From contig NC_086036.1 in assembly GCF_036323735.1 (NCBI RefSeq), forward strand, positions 19,014,064 to 19,078,063: a stretch of 64,000 bases of DNA, in the 5' to 3' direction. The DNA is from Rattus norvegicus (Eukaryota > Chordata > Mammalia > Rodentia > Muridae). Both the position numbers and the translations under genes were made by a program. Shown here piece by piece: positions 22,250 to 34,764 of this stretch. Position 1 is the stretch's first letter. Every line of letters starts with the position of its first letter. Under the pieces are notes generated by a model. It searched no databases. It was not told the DNA's origin and saw only the letters and a program-made list of their open reading frames with translations.

Positions 22250-25200
22250 AAAAAACAGGAAGCAACAATCACTATTCCTTCACATATATTAATATCAATG
22301 GACAGAACTCCCTAATAAAAAGACATAGACTATCAGATTGGATATGTAAAAAGGATGCTGCATTTTGCTGAATACAGGAAACACATCTCAGAGAAAAAGA
22401 CAAATATTGCCTCAGAGTAAAAGGCTGGAAAACCACTTTCCAAGCAAACGGTCCAAACACACAAGCTGGAGTAGTCATCCTAATATTGAGTAAAACCGAC
22501 TTTCAACCAAAAGTCTTAAAAAAGATAAGAAAGGACACTTCATATTCATCAAGGGAAAAATCCACAAAGATGAACTCTCTTAATAAATAGTCTTAAATAT
22601 AAATAATAAAATATAAATAATAAAAAGTCTTAAATATCTGTGCTCCAAATGCAAGGGAACGGACATTCATAAAAGAAACCTTACTAAAGCTCAAACCACA
22701 CATGGCACCTCACACGATAATAGTAGATTTCAACACCCCACTCTCATCAATGTACATATCATGGAAAAATAAATTAAACAGAGACATAGAGAAACTAACA
22801 GACTTTATGAACCAAATGGACTTAACAGGTATTTATAGAACATTTCATCCTAAAACAAAAGGTTATACCGTCTTCTTGGCACTTGATGGTACCTCGTCAC
22901 ATATAATCTGTCACAAAACAAGCTTCAACAGATACAGAATGATAGAAATAATCCCATGCATCCTAGCAGATCACTACATAGTAAGGCTGATCTACAATAG
23001 TAACAATAGCAAAAGAACACCCACATATACATGGAAGTTGAACGTTCTACTCAATGACAACTTGGTTAAGGAAGAAATAAAGAAAGAAATTAAAGACTTC
23101 TCAGAATTAAATGAAAATGGAGATACAACATGCCCAAACTTGTAGGATCCAATGAATGCAGTGCTATGTGGAAAACTTAGAGCTCTGAGTGCCTGCAAAA
23201 ATAAATAGGAGAGCAGCAGCTTGACAGCACACCTAAAAGCTCTAGAACAAAAAGAAACAAATACAGCCAACAGGAGTAGAAGGCAGGAAATAATCAAACT
23301 CAGGGCTGAAATCAACCAAGTAGAAACAAAAAGAACTATACAGATAATCAATAAAACCAGGAGCTGTTCTTTGAGAAAATCAACAAGATTTTCTATATAA
23401 ATACCTGGTACCAAATTTAAATCAGGAACAGATAAACCATCTAAACAACCCCATAAGTCCTAAAGAAATAGAAGCAGTTATTAAAAGTCTCCCAACCAAA
23501 AAGATCCCAGTACAAGATGGATTTAGTGCAGAATTCTATCAGATCATCATAGAAGATCTCATACCAATACTGTCCAAACTATTCCACAAAAGAGAAACAG
23601 ACAGAGCACTACCAAATTCCTTGTATGAAACCATAATTACTCTTATACCAAAACCACACTAAGACCCAACAAAGAAATAGAACTTCAGACCAATTTCCCT
23701 TATGAATATTGGTGCAAAAATACTCAATAAAATTCTTGCAAACCGAATCCAGAAAGCACGTCAAAGCGATCATCCATCATAATCAAGTAGGCTTCATCCC
23801 AGGTATGCAAGGATGGTTGAAAATACAAAAATGCACCAACGTAAGCCACGATATAAAAAAACTCAAAGAAAAAAGCCACATGATCATTTCACTAGACTCA
23901 CTCATTTCACTAGCTGAGAAAACATTTGACAAAATTAAACCACCTTTTATGATAAAAGTCCTCAAAAGATCAGGAATTCAAGGCCCACATTTAAACATAG
24001 TAAAAAGCACTATGGGGCAAACCAGTAGCCATGTGCAGCAAACCAGTAGCCATCATCAAACTAAATGGAGAGAAACTTGAAGCAGTCCTACCAAAATCAG
24101 GGATTAGACAAGGCTGCCCACTCTCCCTACTTATTGAATGTAGTACTCGAAGTCCAAGCCAGAGCAATCAGACAACTAAAGTACATCAAAGGTATACAAA
24201 TTGGAAATTAAAAAGTCAAAATATCACTATTTGCAGATGATAGGATAGTATACTTAAGTGACCCCAAAATTTCCACTAGAGAACTACTAAACCTGATAAA
24301 CACCTTCAGCAAACTGACTGGGTATAAAATTAACTCAAGCAAATGAGTAGCCTTCCTCTACTCAAAGGATAAACAGCCTGAAAAAGAAAATAGTAAAGTG
24401 ACACCCTTCACAATAGTCCCAAATATTATAAAATGCTTTGGTGTGACTTTAACCAAGCAAGTGAAAGAACTTAAAGTCCCTGAAGAATGAAATTGAAGAA
24501 GATCTCACAGAACGGAAACACCTCCCAAGTTTATGGATTGGCAGGATTAATACAGAAAAATAGCAATTTTGCCAAAAGGATCTACAGATTCAATGCAATC
24601 CCCATCAAAACTCCAACTCAGTTCTTCACAGAGATAGAAAGAGTAATTAACAAATATAGCAAAAACTATACTTAACAATAAAAGAACTTCTGGGAGGGAA
24701 TCACTATCCCTGAACTCAAACAGTATTACAGTGCATTAGTGATAAAAACTGTATGACATTGGTACAGAAACAGACAGATAGACCAGTGGAATAGAATTGA
24801 AGACCCAGAAAGGAACCCACACACCTATGGTCACTTAATCTTTGACAAAGGAGCTAAAACTATCCAATGGAAAAAAAGATAGCATTTTCAACAAATGGCA
24901 CTGGTTCAACTGGAGGTCAGCATGTAGAAGAATGCAAATTGATCCATTCTTATCACCATGTACAAAGCTGAAGTCCAAGTGGATTAAGGACCTCCACATC
25001 AAACCAGATACACTTAAACTAATAGAAGGAAAAATGGGGAAGATTCTTTAACACAATGGCACTGGGAACAATTTCCTGAACAAAATACCAATGGCTATGC
25101 TGTAAGATCCAGAATCGACAAAAGAGGACGTCATAAAACTTCAAAGCTTCTGTAAGGCAAAGGACACTGTGGTTAGGACAAAATGGCAGCCAACAGATTG

Positions 25201-25960
25201 GGAAAAGATCTTTACCAATCCTACATCAGATAGAGGGGTAATATCCAAAATATACAAAGAACTCAAGAAGTTAGACTCCAGAGAGCCAAATAGCCCTATT
25301 AAAAAATAGGGTATAGAGCTAAACAAAGAATATTCATCTGAGGAATATTGAATGGCTGAGAAGTACATAAAGAAATGTTCAACATCCTAAGTCATCAGGG
25401 AAATGCAAAGCATAGCAACCCTCATTCCATCTCAGACCAGTCAGAATGTCTAAGATAAAAAAAAACTCAGGCGACAGAAGATGCTAGAGAGGATGTAGAG
25501 AAAGAGAAAAACTCCTCCATTGTTGGTAGGATTTCAAACTGGTACAACCACTCTGGAAATCAGTCTGGAGGTTCCTCAGAAAATTGGACATTCCAACACC
25601 TGAGGACCCAGCTATACCACTCCTGGGCATATACCCAAAAGATGCTCCAATATATAACAAAGACACATGCTCCACTATGTTCATAGTAGCCTTATTTATA
25701 ACAGCCAGAAGCTGGAAAGAACCCAGATGCCCTTCGACAGAGGAATGAATTAAAAAATGTGGTACATCTACACAATGGAATATTACTCAGCTATCAAAAA
25801 CAATGACTTCATGAAATTCATAGGCAAATGGATTGAACTAGAAAATATCTTCCTGAGTGAGGTAATCCAATCACAGAAAAACACACATGGTATGCATTTA
25901 TTGATAAATGGATGTTATCGCAAAAGCTCGAATTACCCAAGATGCAAACCACAGACCACA
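22250..25960 (+). pseudogene. L1 ORF2 (endonuclease/reverse transcriptase), broken
   Basis: Order of domains: endonuclease about 22250-22990, linker, RT about 23440-24400 and C-terminal region to about 25960. RT landmarks are a QVGFIPGMQGWL stretch at 23782, GIRQGCPL at about 24100 and an intact FADD box at 24230-24241. Defects include a duplicated segment at about 22589-22638, an 18-bp duplication in the RT motif at 23884-23913, a 21-bp duplication at 24017-24053 and numerous stops. Open pieces such as 22702-23142 and 23709-24077 are remnants. Confidence 0.9.
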
Positions 25961-26625
25961 GGAAACTCAAGAAGGATGAACAAAATGGGGATACTTCACT
26001 CCTTCTTAAAAGGAGGAACAAAAATATCTACAGATGGGAATAGGGAGGCACAGTTCAGAGCAGAGACTGAAGAAACAGCCATTCAGAGCCTGGCCCACAT
26101 GTGTACAGCCAACAAAACTAGATAAGATTGATGAAGCTTAGAAGTGCATGCTGTCAGGAACCAGATATAAATCTTTCCTGAGAGATAGAATCAGAGCATT
26201 TCAAATACAGAGGCAAATGCTACAGCAAATCACTGAACTGAGAATAGGACCCCCATTGGAGGAATTAGAGAAAGGATTGAAAGAGCTGAAGGGGCTTCCA
26301 ACCCCAGAAGAACAACAATGCCAACAAACTAGATCTTCCAGGGACTAAACCACTACCCAAAGAATATACATGGACTGACTGATGTCTCCAACTGCAAATG
26401 TAGCAGATGATAGCCTTGTTGGGGCACCAGTGGAAAGGGAATCCCTTGGTTCTTCCAAGGTTGGACCCAAGTGCAGGGGAATATCTGGGTATTAAGGGGG
26501 ATGTATGGGGGCACCATTATCGGGAATTGGGGGAATAGGGGGCTTGGGTATAGGAAAACAGGAAAAGGAATAATATTTGAAGTGTAAATAAAGAAATATA
26601 TCCAAGAAAAAAATAAAAAAATCAA

Positions 26626-26974
26626 CATTGATTGGCTATGAAGCAGGGCAGGTTGTTTAGACGGAGATGGGGAAAGAGGTAAATGTAATCAAAATGCATT
26701 TTTGACATATTACATTTTTATAACATTGACTATAACATTTTCAAAGAAATTAACAAAACATCTGTAAGAAGGTTCACAACTGCTCTGATCAGTGGGACTC
26801 TTTTTATACATATTTCATGTCAATATGACCATTGACACATTTAGGTAATTCAAGATTCACTGTGTTGAAGGGTTTTCACCAAAACTGTTACAGTGGCTAA
26901 TGATGTTTGGGTGATTAGGTCACATGTGTGGCCATTAGCTCAAGACACTGGATTAGTGTTGTTGTTTTTTTCTG
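26626..26974. other. Short non-coding gap
   Basis: No feature recognised between the tail of L1 copy B and the next L1 fragment. Confidence 0.55.
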
Positions 26975-27560
26975 AATTAAATTTTAGTCATATGAATTAT
27001 TTTATTTTGAGAATTTCACACATGAGTTTTCTATATACATCATTCCCCCTCCCCCATTGTCTCCTCTAACTCTTTCATGTCTTTCCAACTTCCTCTCAAA
27101 TTCTTGATCTATTTTTAGACTATTATTATACATACACATTCATAAATATGCATATGTATATAAATACTGCCTGTCGAGTCCACTTTCTATTGGCCATATG
27201 CATTTGTGTTTAGAGATAACTTCTTGGGATTGGATAACCTATCAGGGCACTAATTCTGGAGAAGACTGATTTTTTCCTTAGCCATGTTAGATGAAGAGAT
27301 TAGCTCTTCATCTAGAGATTGGGCCTTGTAAAATTTCTTTCATACAGCAGGTCATTTCCCCTAGTTTTGTCCTATTTCCTGTCTTACTGAAGTGACTACA
27401 TTGCTGAGATTTCATGGGCTTTATTCTCTGTCATATACAGAAGATTGTGTCTCACACTAGACATCTTCCTGGCCCTCTGGCTCTTCTACTTTCTCTTCTT
27501 CTTCTTGTGCCATGTTTCCTGAGCCTTAGGTGTAAGGTTTTATTGTATCAATAAAGCATC
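26975..27560 (-). mobile_element. Old L1-type 3' end, minus strand
   Basis: Reads as the reverse complement of an ancient rodent L1 3'UTR. A T/A-rich tail complement is near 26975-27010, then a 'gagaatttcacacatg' landmark and a CCCCCTCCCCC pyrimidine run at 27045-27056. The far end, near 27470-27530, has the 'gccctctggctctt…gtttcctgagcctt' pattern. Strongly diverged, so the family call is by resemblance and exact ends are uncertain. Confidence 0.55.
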
Positions 27561-28531
27561 TTTTGAATAGGTAGGTATGTGGTATGTTAACAAAAAACAG
27601 ATAATATAGTAAAATTATGGTCATTTCTCAAATGAATGAAGTTAAAGGACAAACAAGACTGATAAATTTCAAAGTATTCAACAGCCTTTTCAGATTTCTC
27701 CAGTAGAGAAAGGTCTTAAATGAGAGTTGATTGCTGGGTGAGAGCTTTTATACTTTACAGAATTATGCTTCACACCTATAACATAGCAACACACTAGTAT
27801 TCTTTCCTAGAATATATAATTAAGGGATTCTTTCAGATATACGTGACATTTCTAAGGAAGACACTTTATATAGTGAAGCTGCCCTGACTTCTTTTTGCCT
27901 CCCTTTAATGTCATTCTTTCATCTTTTCCATTTGTGTCTCTCGCTTTACAACCTTCATATTAGTTTGAACTGAGACCTTTTTATACAAGTGCCTGACCAT
28001 CCAACGTGTCTTCCTTCATGAAACTCTACCTCCTTCCCACATTTGTTCTTCTAGGATATCACCTCATTATTTTGAAACTAAGTGATTTCTGGTTAGCAGT
28101 GTTATATGATTTCATAATAATGTTCTATATGTTTTTACATAATGTCGGTAACCTTGAAACATCAAAATATCTTTTCACAAGTTTATACCTATACCTCTCA
28201 TAATGCTATTAATACCAGGAGAATACAAATCCATGTAATTTTCTTTGCATGCACACACACTTGTCATATACTAAATTAATATCTGGTAAAATGCCCCGAA
28301 ACCACAGGGAAATGTGGAACATCAGGGCCATTTATGAGACAAGAAATTTAGGCTGCGACTGATAATCAAATTATGGAAGAAAATGGTGATGTCAGGACTA
28401 GACCTCACAAAATATATGTCTACCTCACGTATGCAGAATATTTCTGTTTGTTTATTTGTTCCTTTTAAAAATAGCATTTCTGCTTTTTATTATATATTCT
28501 TTACGCCATGTGTGTGTCTGTAAGTTAACAC

Positions 28532-28560
28532 GTGTGTGTGTGTGTGCATGCGTGTGTGTG

Positions 28561-28598
<38 letters not shown>
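28532..28598. repeat. (TG)n microsatellite
   Basis: TG repeat with CATGCG and CG interruptions; the opposite-strand histidine/threonine frame here is an artefact. Confidence 0.95.
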
Positions 28599-28600
<2 letters not shown>

Positions 28601-28639
28601 GCATACATATATAGTCACACATTAATAAGCATGAAGATG

Positions 28640-28880
28640 CAGAAGGGCATGTCAGGTTCAGGTATCTTCCTCTACTGTTCTTCACTGAATTTCCTTGAGA
28701 CAGGATCTCTCTCTGAACTGGAATCTTTCCATAGCCACTAGGATGCCTGGATGGCAAGTTCCTCAAACCACAACACCAAGATTGGTAATAGGTGAATCTC
28801 AGGCCTGGCTTGTACATAGATGCTAGAGACTCAATCTTAGGACCTCACACATGACTAGCAAGTATTATTCCTGCTGATCT
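28640..28880 (-). mobile_element. Possible diverged B4/B1-like SINE
   Basis: Contains a 'ttgagacaggatctctc' segment (28694-28710) resembling the complement of a B1-type body. Some 130 bp later comes a 'gactcaatcttaggacctcacaca…tatctccaaaag' segment (28828-28891) resembling the tRNA-like head complement of B4 or similar SINEs. The divergence is large and no target duplication is visible. Confidence 0.35.
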
Positions 28881-30208
28881 ATCTCCAAAAGCAAATCCTT
28901 TCTTTAATTGAGATGTAACAACTTCAAAGGTCTTCTAGTGTGAACAAAATGAATTTAGAATGGTCTCTAGTGAGTCTCATTAAGTGCGTACCAGGCACAT
29001 CAGTCTGCTTTTGGTGGCCTTTATTTCTGTTCCTGTCATCACATCAAGGCAAGACTGACTTCCTGTGGTCCTTTCTTTTTAATGAAGTCCCATTTCCTTA
29101 AGATTTTTACTTGTCCTTCATTTTAAACTGAGGTTTGTGTGATGATATTTATTTCAAATATGCAAGGTTTTCATTGTATCTTAATTCATGGTTCTCATCT
29201 AATGAAGAGAAGAGGATGGAATCAGTTAAGAAAAATGTTAAACTAACCATCAAAACAATTCTGCTGATGGTAAGATCGATTTTATCCTAATAGAACTCTC
29301 ACTGACTGAGTCATTTAAGGAAATCTAGATTCCTGAAAAACAACTTGGATACAACCTTATGCCAGAGGATCGAGGAGCTGCTCCTTGACCTCCAATGTGT
29401 GTGACAGTTTCTGAACTCTCATTTTTCCCCTTGTCAACAAATCCTCCTGTCATTTCTTTCATATTTTTGAAGTGTTTGCCAGATCTTCTAATAGAAATCA
29501 TTTAACAGAGACTAGGGAAGAATATCATTTCATCATTTACTTGGAGAAGAAAAAGAGAAGAAGCGACTGCCACTTCTTTTCTAGGTTTTCAGGCGGAAGG
29601 AAAACAGTGGAAAACAGGCAATGACTGCACCTGAATTAGAGAAACTGTGTGCCAGGCAGCTCCACCAGAAGCAGCAAGCCAAGTCTTTCCACTCAGACTT
29701 CTTCCCGATTAGCAGGAAAGAAAAATAGTTTGGGAATACATTGACATACCCAAACTTATGAGCCTTAATGAACTAGGAGAACCTAATCATTCCATTATAT
29801 CTAAAAGAAAAGCTGGGTCCTAATGATTCTTAGACATAACCTATTTGATACAGTACTTCCTTTTAATTACAGAATTCCCGTGAGATAGCACTAGAAGCTC
29901 ATTATTTCCTTGAACTCTCCATCCCATGATATTTTCATTTGTTAGGAAAGTCACCATCTCACAGAGCTGGGCATCTAACTGGTAGTATGGGATTTCTGCA
30001 TTGGTCAATTCACCATCAGTGATGGAGCATTGCTAATCATAGTGACACTGAAGAGGAGGAGAGGTAGAGGGAATTCTAGTGTGTGCTCGTCATGTGATAA
30101 ATATCATGAGTTAAAAGATTCACAGCAGTTTAAGTTCTCATTTATTATCACAGACATCATATTTCACAGGAATTGCTAATGCTCTAGCTATACAGAGAGA
30201 CTGTGAGG

Positions 30209-30270
30209 CTCTCTCTCTCTCTCTCATTGTGTGTGTGATTGTGTGTGTGTGTGTTTGTGTGTTTGTGTGT
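30209..30270. repeat. (TC)n(TG)n compound repeat
   Basis: CTCTCT run followed by imperfect TGTGTG/TTTG repeat. Confidence 0.9.
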
Positions 30271-30354
30271 GACCTTTTACAGGGTCACAGCATTCATAGA
30301 ATCAATAGTAAAGTTACCCAGATCCTGCATATTGGACTCACCCACAACACCCAA

Positions 30355-31905
30355 ATATTTCTAATTTATTTTCATTTTAATTAATTTATTCTGTCATATA
30401 CTACATTCCAACTTCTGTTTCCTCTCCCTCCCTCTGCCTCCACCTCCTCCAACTTTTCATTTCCTTCCTCCTCATCTCCTCTCCTCCATTTCCCTTCAGA
30501 AAAGGGCAGGTCTCCCTCCCAAAGCTATTACCTATAGAAGGTAACAAGTTAGAAACTTCATCTCATCTTAAGGGTGCAAAAGGCAAACCAGTAGGAGGAT
30601 AAAGGTCCCCAAACCATGCAAAAAAATCAGAAACAGTCCCTGATCCTCTCTTAGAAGCTCCACAAAAACACCAAGTTACACAACTATAATATATATTGAG
30701 GGCCTAGGTCAGGGCCATGCAGGCTTCCTTGTCTGTTTAATCTCAGTGAACCCCTATGAGTCCAAGTTTGTTGATTCTGTGAGTTTTCCTGTGTGTTTGA
30801 TACGTTTGGCTTGGAAATAAACACTGAAGTTCCTCAGATAGTTGGGAATTGATCTACCTCAAGACCCAGCCATACCATTCCTGGGTGTACCCAAAAGACA
30901 CTCTATTCTACTACAAAGACACTTGCTCAAATAAGTTATAGCAGTTTTATTCATGATAAACTGGAAACAATCTAGATGTCTCACAACTCAAGAATAGACA
31001 ATGATAATGTGGTTCATTTGCACAATGGAGTATTACTCAGTTGTTAAAAAATGTAGGAAATTTGCATCCAAATGGATGGAACTACCAAAAAAAAAAAACC
31101 ATCTGGAGCAAGGTAACCCAAACCCAGAAAAACAAACATATTACTCATTTTTAAGTGAGTATTAACTGAAAAGTAAAGGATAACAATTCTATAATACACA
31201 GACCTAGAGAAGCTAAGTAACAAAGAGGGTTCAAGGAGAGACACGTGGTTAACCCTGGGAATGGTAATAAAATAGATATTGTATAGATTGGAGACAGGTG
31301 GGAATTCAAACAGGCGGGATCAGAAGGTAAGAAGAGAAAGAGAGTACTGGGGGGAGAAAACTGGAATGGGGGGCACGTTGAGATAAGGCAGAAGTCTAGT
31401 GCAATGAAAACCCTCTGGAACCTATTAGGGGGATACTGTCTAAGACTCCTATTAATGGTGTACAGAACGTGAACGAGTGATATCCTGTAACCATGAGAGA
31501 CTTCTATTGGCGGGTTTGTGATACCGCCTCAGGCACAAAATCATTAACCTTCGTCCTAGCAGCATGATGTGCTGAGGTAAAGGGCACACAGAAACTCTGG
31601 GAGTAGCTAACCAATGACTGGTCTAGCTTAAGACTTATGCCATGAGAGGGAGTATACCCCTTACACTGTCTGGAGGAGCAGAACCCAGAGGGCATATCAT
31701 CCAGAAACCTGGGATAGAACCAAACAAACTGGGAAAAAACATCAATGAAGTGATGCATAATGGTACTTTGATATACTCATAGGTAGTGCCTAATCCAGTT
31801 GTCATCAGTGAGACTTCATCCAGCAACTGATGGAAACATGGAGAGACCCACTGCCAAATATAGGGTGGAGTTCAAAGTATCCTGATGAACATGTGGAGGA
31901 TTATA
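30355..31905. mobile_element. Old Lx-type L1 with 5' inversion (twin-primed)
   Basis: Left part 30355-30805 is the reverse complement of an Lx-type 3'UTR end, with the A-rich tail complement at 30355-30385 and pyrimidine-rich runs at 30420-30500. Right part 30811-31905 is sense L1: ORF2 3' sequence (for example 'ccattcctgggtgtaccc' near 30871, 'cacaatggagtattactcag' at 31021) and then the beginning of the 3'UTR (31400-31905). The right part ends in L1 coordinates about where the left part begins, so both pieces together make one L1 3' end. Overall orientation is minus, with the upstream segment inverted. Open frames are absent. Confidence 0.7.
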
Positions 31906-33139
31906 GGTGCTTCTAACTTCTTAACACTTTCAATTTAATATGGTTTGTTCTAGGTATCTCTTTTCTAGGTTTCCATGATAGCCTCCCTAAAAATGTCCAA
32001 ATTAATAGGATTTTCAGCCAGAAGAGAAAGCTATTAGATATCGTTTTAGAAGTTTCTGGGTTATTTCTGAATACATGACAGCTTAAATTGCAAATGATAC
32101 TGAAAATGTGACATGGCAAGGAAAGCATCTAGAGGAACTATAAGTCAACTCTTCTTTAAATCAAGATTCAGTGTCTTCAAAAGTCATTGAAACAAAGATG
32201 ATAAGAGCATCAGAAGGATTTGATGGGAAGCAAACATATTTGAGAGAACCTTATGTGCTTTTCAGTCTGAAAATGTCCTTATTTGCTTGAGACATCACCA
32301 ACTATTTTCTCTGTCAAACTAATGGAAATAATTTAGTTTAAATGCTTCCCCTAATCTCTTGGAGGGCATGGCCTGACACAGTCCTGTATCCGTCTCCTGA
32401 AATTCAAAGAGAAGACATTCATATCTGATCTACCATTTGTTTGAATCTGCCAGACTCAGTTAAGATTCTAAAAGGAAATATTGTTACTAAAAAGAGCTGG
32501 AGCTGGAGAAAAGACAAGCAACAACAAAGAGCTGTGAAGGTCTCTGGGTGGCTGAGGAGGCAAAATGTCAGGGGAACAGAGAATCTGAGTGCCCCTTGCA
32601 TAGATACAGAAGAAATCGAGGGGGAATATACAAGTCTGTGTCAAGAAGTTCTGGGTATTGATACTTCTGTGAGTTGTGGTGCTAATGTGACAACTTTGTT
32701 GAACAGGGATGGATCTTTGGAAAACTGAAGGGGTTAATGTGATAGTAAGTTGGTATGATTTCAGTGAACTCATATATATTTTAGGCAAGTCACAATGCCA
32801 GTGTGCAAAGAAGTAGACAAACATCTGTTTCTCTATGTAAGGAGGAAATGGCGATAGTAATGAAAATTAGACTCGTATAAATGATGTCACAGACAACAGA
32901 TTAATACCAATGATACATGCCAAAATGACAACACAAGGAACAACAGGTCTCTTCACATTCAGGCTTTTGCTGTTGCTTTTTGAGAACTTTCTGTGCTCAT
33001 GGATGTCTAGTCTTCTTGCCATGGCCATAGGGGCATTTTTGAAACTGTCCTGGGGCTATAAAAATAAGCAAAAATATATGTGAGGTCTCTACATTAAAAT
33101 TCTCTTTGTTCAGTGTTGTTTGTTTAGAGACTTTTTTTT
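31906..33139. other. Non-coding stretch
   Basis: AT-rich, no gene or clear repeat recognised. Overlapping opposite-strand frames at 32441-32824 look like chance. Confidence 0.6.
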
Positions 33140-33650
33140 TTGTCAGATCTCACTGGCAGAAAGCTGGTTTCTCAGAAGTGCTGTACCTAGAACACATGTG
33201 AGACCATTATTTCTGCTCACATTCCTGGTCCAAGAGGAACCCATAGGGAGCGCTTAAGGACACAGAAACTGAGGAACAGTCTGGGGCAGGATCTTTCCAG
33301 TTTCTGCCTGTTCCCTGAGCTGACCCTGCACCACAGCTCTCTGTACCCAGATCCTGCTGGGAGAAGCCGGTCTGCCAGGAGGACTGACAAAACTGAGAAC
33401 ACAAGTAAGACCACCACTTCTGCTCTGAGGGGCCCACCCAGAGCCCTTAGTACTAAGGAACTCAGGAGTAGTCTGAGACAGGGTCCTTAGGATTTCAGTC
33501 TGCACCCTGAGCTGACCCTGTGCTACAGCTCTCTGTACCCAAATAATCTGGGGAGAGAGCTGGTCTCCCAGTAATGGTGAGACACAGGCTTACAGGAGAG
33601 TCTAGTGACTGTTAGAAAAAACAAGACCAGCTAATACCAAAGATAAGCAA
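33140..33650 (+). promoter_or_regulatory. L1 copy C 5'UTR with tandem units of about 200 bp
   Basis: Two diverged tandem units plus the tail of a third. TTCTGCTC recurs at 33211 and 33418; the GAGCTGACCCTG…CTCTCTGTACCC block recurs at about 33317-33349 and 33510-33540. A tandem promoter-monomer organisation is known for mouse L1; here it is seen directly. The last ~80 bp before ORF1 resemble copies B and D, but the upstream units do not. Confidence 0.75.
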
Positions 33651-34751
33651 ATACAAGACACAAGGGCAAATCCTAAGCAACAGAAACCAAGATTACTTGG
33701 CATAAAGAGAACCCAGTTCTCTCACCACAGCAAATACTGGATACCTCAACATACCAGAAAAGGAAGATTTTGATTTAAAATCACAACTGATGAGGATGTT
33801 AGAGGACTTTAAGAAAGACATAAATAACTCCCTTAAGAAATACAGGACAACACAGGTAGAAGATGTTAAAGACAAAATACAAAATAAACCAAACGTGATG
33901 GAATTGAAAAAAATTAGTCCAGAATCTAAAAATTGAAATAGAAACAATAAAGAAAGCACAAAGAGAAATAACCCTGGAGATAGAAAACTTAGGAAAGTGA
34001 TCAGGAATCATAAATACAAGCATTTCCAACACAATTCAAGAGAGAGAAGAGAAAATTTCAGGGGCAGAAGATACCGAAGAAAACATTGACACAATCATCA
34101 AAGCAAACACAAAATGCAAAAAATTCCTAATCCAAAACATCCAACAAATCCAGGACACAATAAGAAGATCAAAACTAAGGATAATAGGTATAGAAGAGAG
34201 TGAAGATTCCCAAATTAAATGGCCAGTAAATATCTTGAACAAAATTATAGAAAAAAACTTCCCCAATATAAAGAAAAAGATTGCCATAAACATATAAGAA
34301 ACCTACAGAACTCCAAGTAGATTGGACCAGAAAAGAATTTTTAGCGTCACATTATAATCAAAACACCAAATGCAAAAAACAAAGAAAGAATATTAAATGC
34401 AGTAAGGGAAAAAGGTCAAATAACATATAAAGGCAGAGTTATCAGAATGACACCAGAATTATCACCAGAGACTTAGAAAGTCAAAGACCCCGGACAGATG
34501 TCATACAGACCCTAAGAGAACACAAATGCCAGCCCAGGCTACTATATCCAGCAAAACTCTCAATTAACATAGATCGAGAAACCAAAATATTCCATGAGAA
34601 AATCAAATTTACATAATATCTTTCCACAAATCCAGCCCTACCAAGGATAATAGATGGAAAACGCCAACACAAGAAAAGAAACTATACCCTAGAGAAAAGC
34701 AACAAAGTAATATATCAACAAACTGTAAAGAAGAGAGCCACACAAACATAA
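33651..34751 (+). pseudogene. L1 ORF1, broken (outer copy)
   Basis: Aligns with 36345-37463. The start codon position reads ATA (33651). Stops and indels occur in the N-terminal coiled-coil half, for example the TAA at 33700 ('ggcataaag'). C-terminal motifs such as RRSKLRIIGIEESED (34165-34200) are readable in part. At the equivalent of the TAA in copy D (36747), this copy keeps CAA. Confidence 0.85.
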
Positions 34752-34764
34752 TTCCACCTCTAAC

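Larger units (their letters stand above)
20483..26625 (+). mobile_element. L1 copy B, near full length
   Basis: About 6.1 kb in sense: 5'UTR (20483-21089), ORF1 (21090-22230), ORF2 (about 22250-25960), 3'UTR and A-rich tail (26582-26625). The 5'UTR contains two related units about 220 bp apart (CTCCCTGCWCCCAAATCCCATGG at 20499 and 20718), of the same type as the inner nested copy at 35617. Both ORFs are destroyed by stops and indels. It has several local tandem duplications not present in the sister copies. A clear target duplication was not identified. Confidence 0.93.
27561..30354. other. Non-coding stretch with microsatellites
   Basis: AT-rich sequence, no gene recognised. It includes (TG)n at 28532-28598, a possible diverged SINE at 28640-28880 and (TC)n(TG)n at 30209-30270. 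Confidence 0.6.

Noticed and set aside
26975..27560. Considered as a unique gene-regulatory region.
   Set aside because: Its landmarks fit an old L1 3'UTR in antisense better than unique DNA, though confidence is only moderate.
33150..33550. Tandem ~200-bp units considered as a satellite or CRISPR-like array.
   Set aside because: They are diverged L1 5'UTR units leading directly into ORF1; no spacer-repeat structure.
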